NCBI GenBank assembly: GCA_003281415.1
Contig: QCCC01000011.1
Span: 1-38,808, forward strand
Source of the DNA: Prochlorococcus sp. AG-347-K15
GTDB taxonomy: Bacteria > Cyanobacteriota > Cyanobacteriia > PCC-6307 > Cyanobiaceae
Direction: 5' to 3'
DNA length: 38,808 bases
The position numbers and the translations under genes were made by a program. The notes beneath the pieces were generated by a model. That model had not been told where the DNA came from and ran no database searches. It saw only the letters and a program-made list of their open reading frames with translations. Numbering within the stretch: position 1 is the stretch's first letter; each line of letters opens with the position of its first letter. Shown here piece by piece: positions 37,967 through 38,808 of this stretch.

Positions 37967-38773
37967 TTGAAAAGGGTAGCTTTACTAGTCCAATATGATG
38001 GATCTCATTATTCAGGTTGGCAAAAACAAAAAAATGCAACTACAGTTCAAGAAATTATAGAAAGAGCTCTCTTTAAGATTACAAACCATACAGTTAAGAC
38101 TTTTGCAGCAGGACGTACTGACACTGGGGTTCATGCATCAGGTCAAGTAGTTCACTTTGATATTGATTGTGTTATTCCAGGTAATAGTTATCATGATGTC
38201 TTAAATAGTTTTTTACCCTCAACAATTAGGATCTTGGAATCAGTTGAGGTTAAAGAAACTTGGCATGCATGCTATTCAGCAATATATAGGCATTATCGAT
38301 ATGTCATTAATAACAGTAAATTCCCTAATTTGTTCATTAATAATTGGTCATGGCATAGATATCAAAAAGTATTAGATGAATCTTTAATGTTAAGTGCGTC
38401 CAAGACAATGGAAGGAGAGCATGATTTTTTTGCTTTTCAGAAAACTGGAAGTAATAGGACAAACTCTATTACAAAAATAAAAGATATAGATATTAAAAGA
38501 GTTGAAGATTTGATTTTAATTGATATAAAAGCTACTGGTTTTCTATATGGAATGGTCCGTTTAATCGTTGGTCAACTAGTGTTAGTGGGAGAAAAAAAGA
38601 TATCGCCAGAAATTTTTTTAGATAGATGGGCAAACAAAAAGAAAAAGGATGTTAAAGAATCTGCTCCAGCTAAGGGGTTATGTTTCGTAAATGCTGTTTA
38701 TGAAGAAAATGTTTTTAAAAAAATTCAAAACAATGATTTATTCCCTGTATTTTTAATTAAGGGTTTTTCCTAG
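37967..38773 (+). CDS. truA: tRNA pseudouridine(38-40) synthase TruA
   Basis: 268 aa. TruA converts U38-U40 of tRNA anticodon stems to pseudouridine. L-V-Q-Y-D-G-S-H-Y-S-G-W-Q opens the protein, and the catalytic aspartate is in A-G-R-T-D-T-G-V-H-A. G-F-L-Y-G-M-V-R-L-I-V-G is the C-terminal motif. The start is TTG 37967, immediately before the conserved N-terminus. In cyanobacteria rplM and rpsI usually follow; they would lie beyond the window. Confidence 0.97.
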   Translation: MKRVALLVQYDGSHYSGWQKQKNATTVQEIIERALFKITNHTVKTFAAGRTDTGVHASGQVVHFDIDCVIPGNSYHDVLNSFLPSTIRILESVEVKETWHACYSAIYRHYRYVINNSKFPNLFINNWSWHRYQKVLDESLMLSASKTMEGEHDFFAFQKTGSNRTNSITKIKDIDIKRVEDLILIDIKATGFLYGMVRLIVGQLVLVGEKKISPEIFLDRWANKKKKDVKESAPAKGLCFVNAVYEENVFKKIQNNDLFPVFLIKGFS

Positions 38774-38778
38774 GTAAA

Positions 38779-38799
38779 GCTTAATTAAGCAAATTTTTT
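38779..38799 (+). terminator. Weak possible terminator after truA
   Basis: GCTTAATTAAGC (38779-38790) is a perfect palindrome able to form a 4 bp stem with an AATT loop, followed by T6 at 38794-38799. The stem is too short for an efficient terminator, and transcription may continue into genes beyond the window. Confidence 0.25.
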
Positions 38800-38808
38800 G
38801 TGTAAATA

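Noticed and set aside
1-38808. CRISPR arrays, IS elements, phage modules
   Set aside because: No regularly spaced repeats, transposases or phage genes were seen on either strand.

Overview
The window is a stretch of chromosome from a marine picocyanobacterium, most likely Prochlorococcus of the high-light (low-GC) type. The evidence is the very AT-rich sequence, the compact layout with many 1-11 bp overlaps, the photosystem I gene psaD, cyanobacterial signature genes (ndhN, ldpA, CAAD/CURT1-like, DUF2839, cyanobacterial-type gshA, crtD-like desaturase) and the gene content of the ribosomal cluster. No phage genes, insertion sequences, integrases or CRISPR arrays were found. Genus and ecotype are inferred from protein resemblance, not from a search.

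Layout. (1) 1-3659: the 3' part of mrp (Fe-S carrier ATPase), rodA and a degenerate sensor histidine kinase, tightly packed on +. (2) 3771-10365: psaD, trpE, gshA, ppc and a small GNAT-like gene. (3) 10377-14208: tRNA-Arg(CCG), recF with an abnormal 5' end, speD, a three-cysteine larE homologue, and a protein made of two CobO-like domains. (4) 14205-21073: moeZ-like E1/rhodanese, a CAAD membrane protein, fructosamine kinase, crtD-like desaturase, tyrA, a helicase relative without recognisable catalytic motifs, and a DUF2839 gene, with repeated strand switches. (5) 21076-24734, all on -: ndhN, ldpA, tRNA-Gln(TTG), a HAD hydrolase, and recA behind a clear LexA box. (6) 25015-38773, all on +: one ribosomal supercluster from rplC to truA, combining the S10, spc and alpha operons with secY, adk and rpoA.

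How the genes fit together. The ribosomal block co-expresses large and small subunit proteins, the Sec channel, adenylate kinase and RNA polymerase alpha. Translational coupling is visible as ATGA and TAATG overlaps and purine-rich ribosome binding sites. A 74-base gap between rplX and rplE carries a hairpin at the position where S8 represses the spc operon in E. coli. The rest is housekeeping: photosynthesis (psaD, ndhN, crtD, CAAD), carbon and amino acid metabolism (ppc, trpE, tyrA), redox and cofactors (gshA, mrp, larE, moeZ, CobO), and DNA repair (recF, recA).

I did not find a convincing undescribed multi-gene system. The best leads are single-locus oddities: the recF start across an A8T7 tract, the [4Fe-4S]-type LarE without visible Lar partners, the dead-looking DinG-like protein, the histidine kinase with a decayed ATPase domain, the C10A8 tract before rpoA, and several unassigned RNA hairpins.
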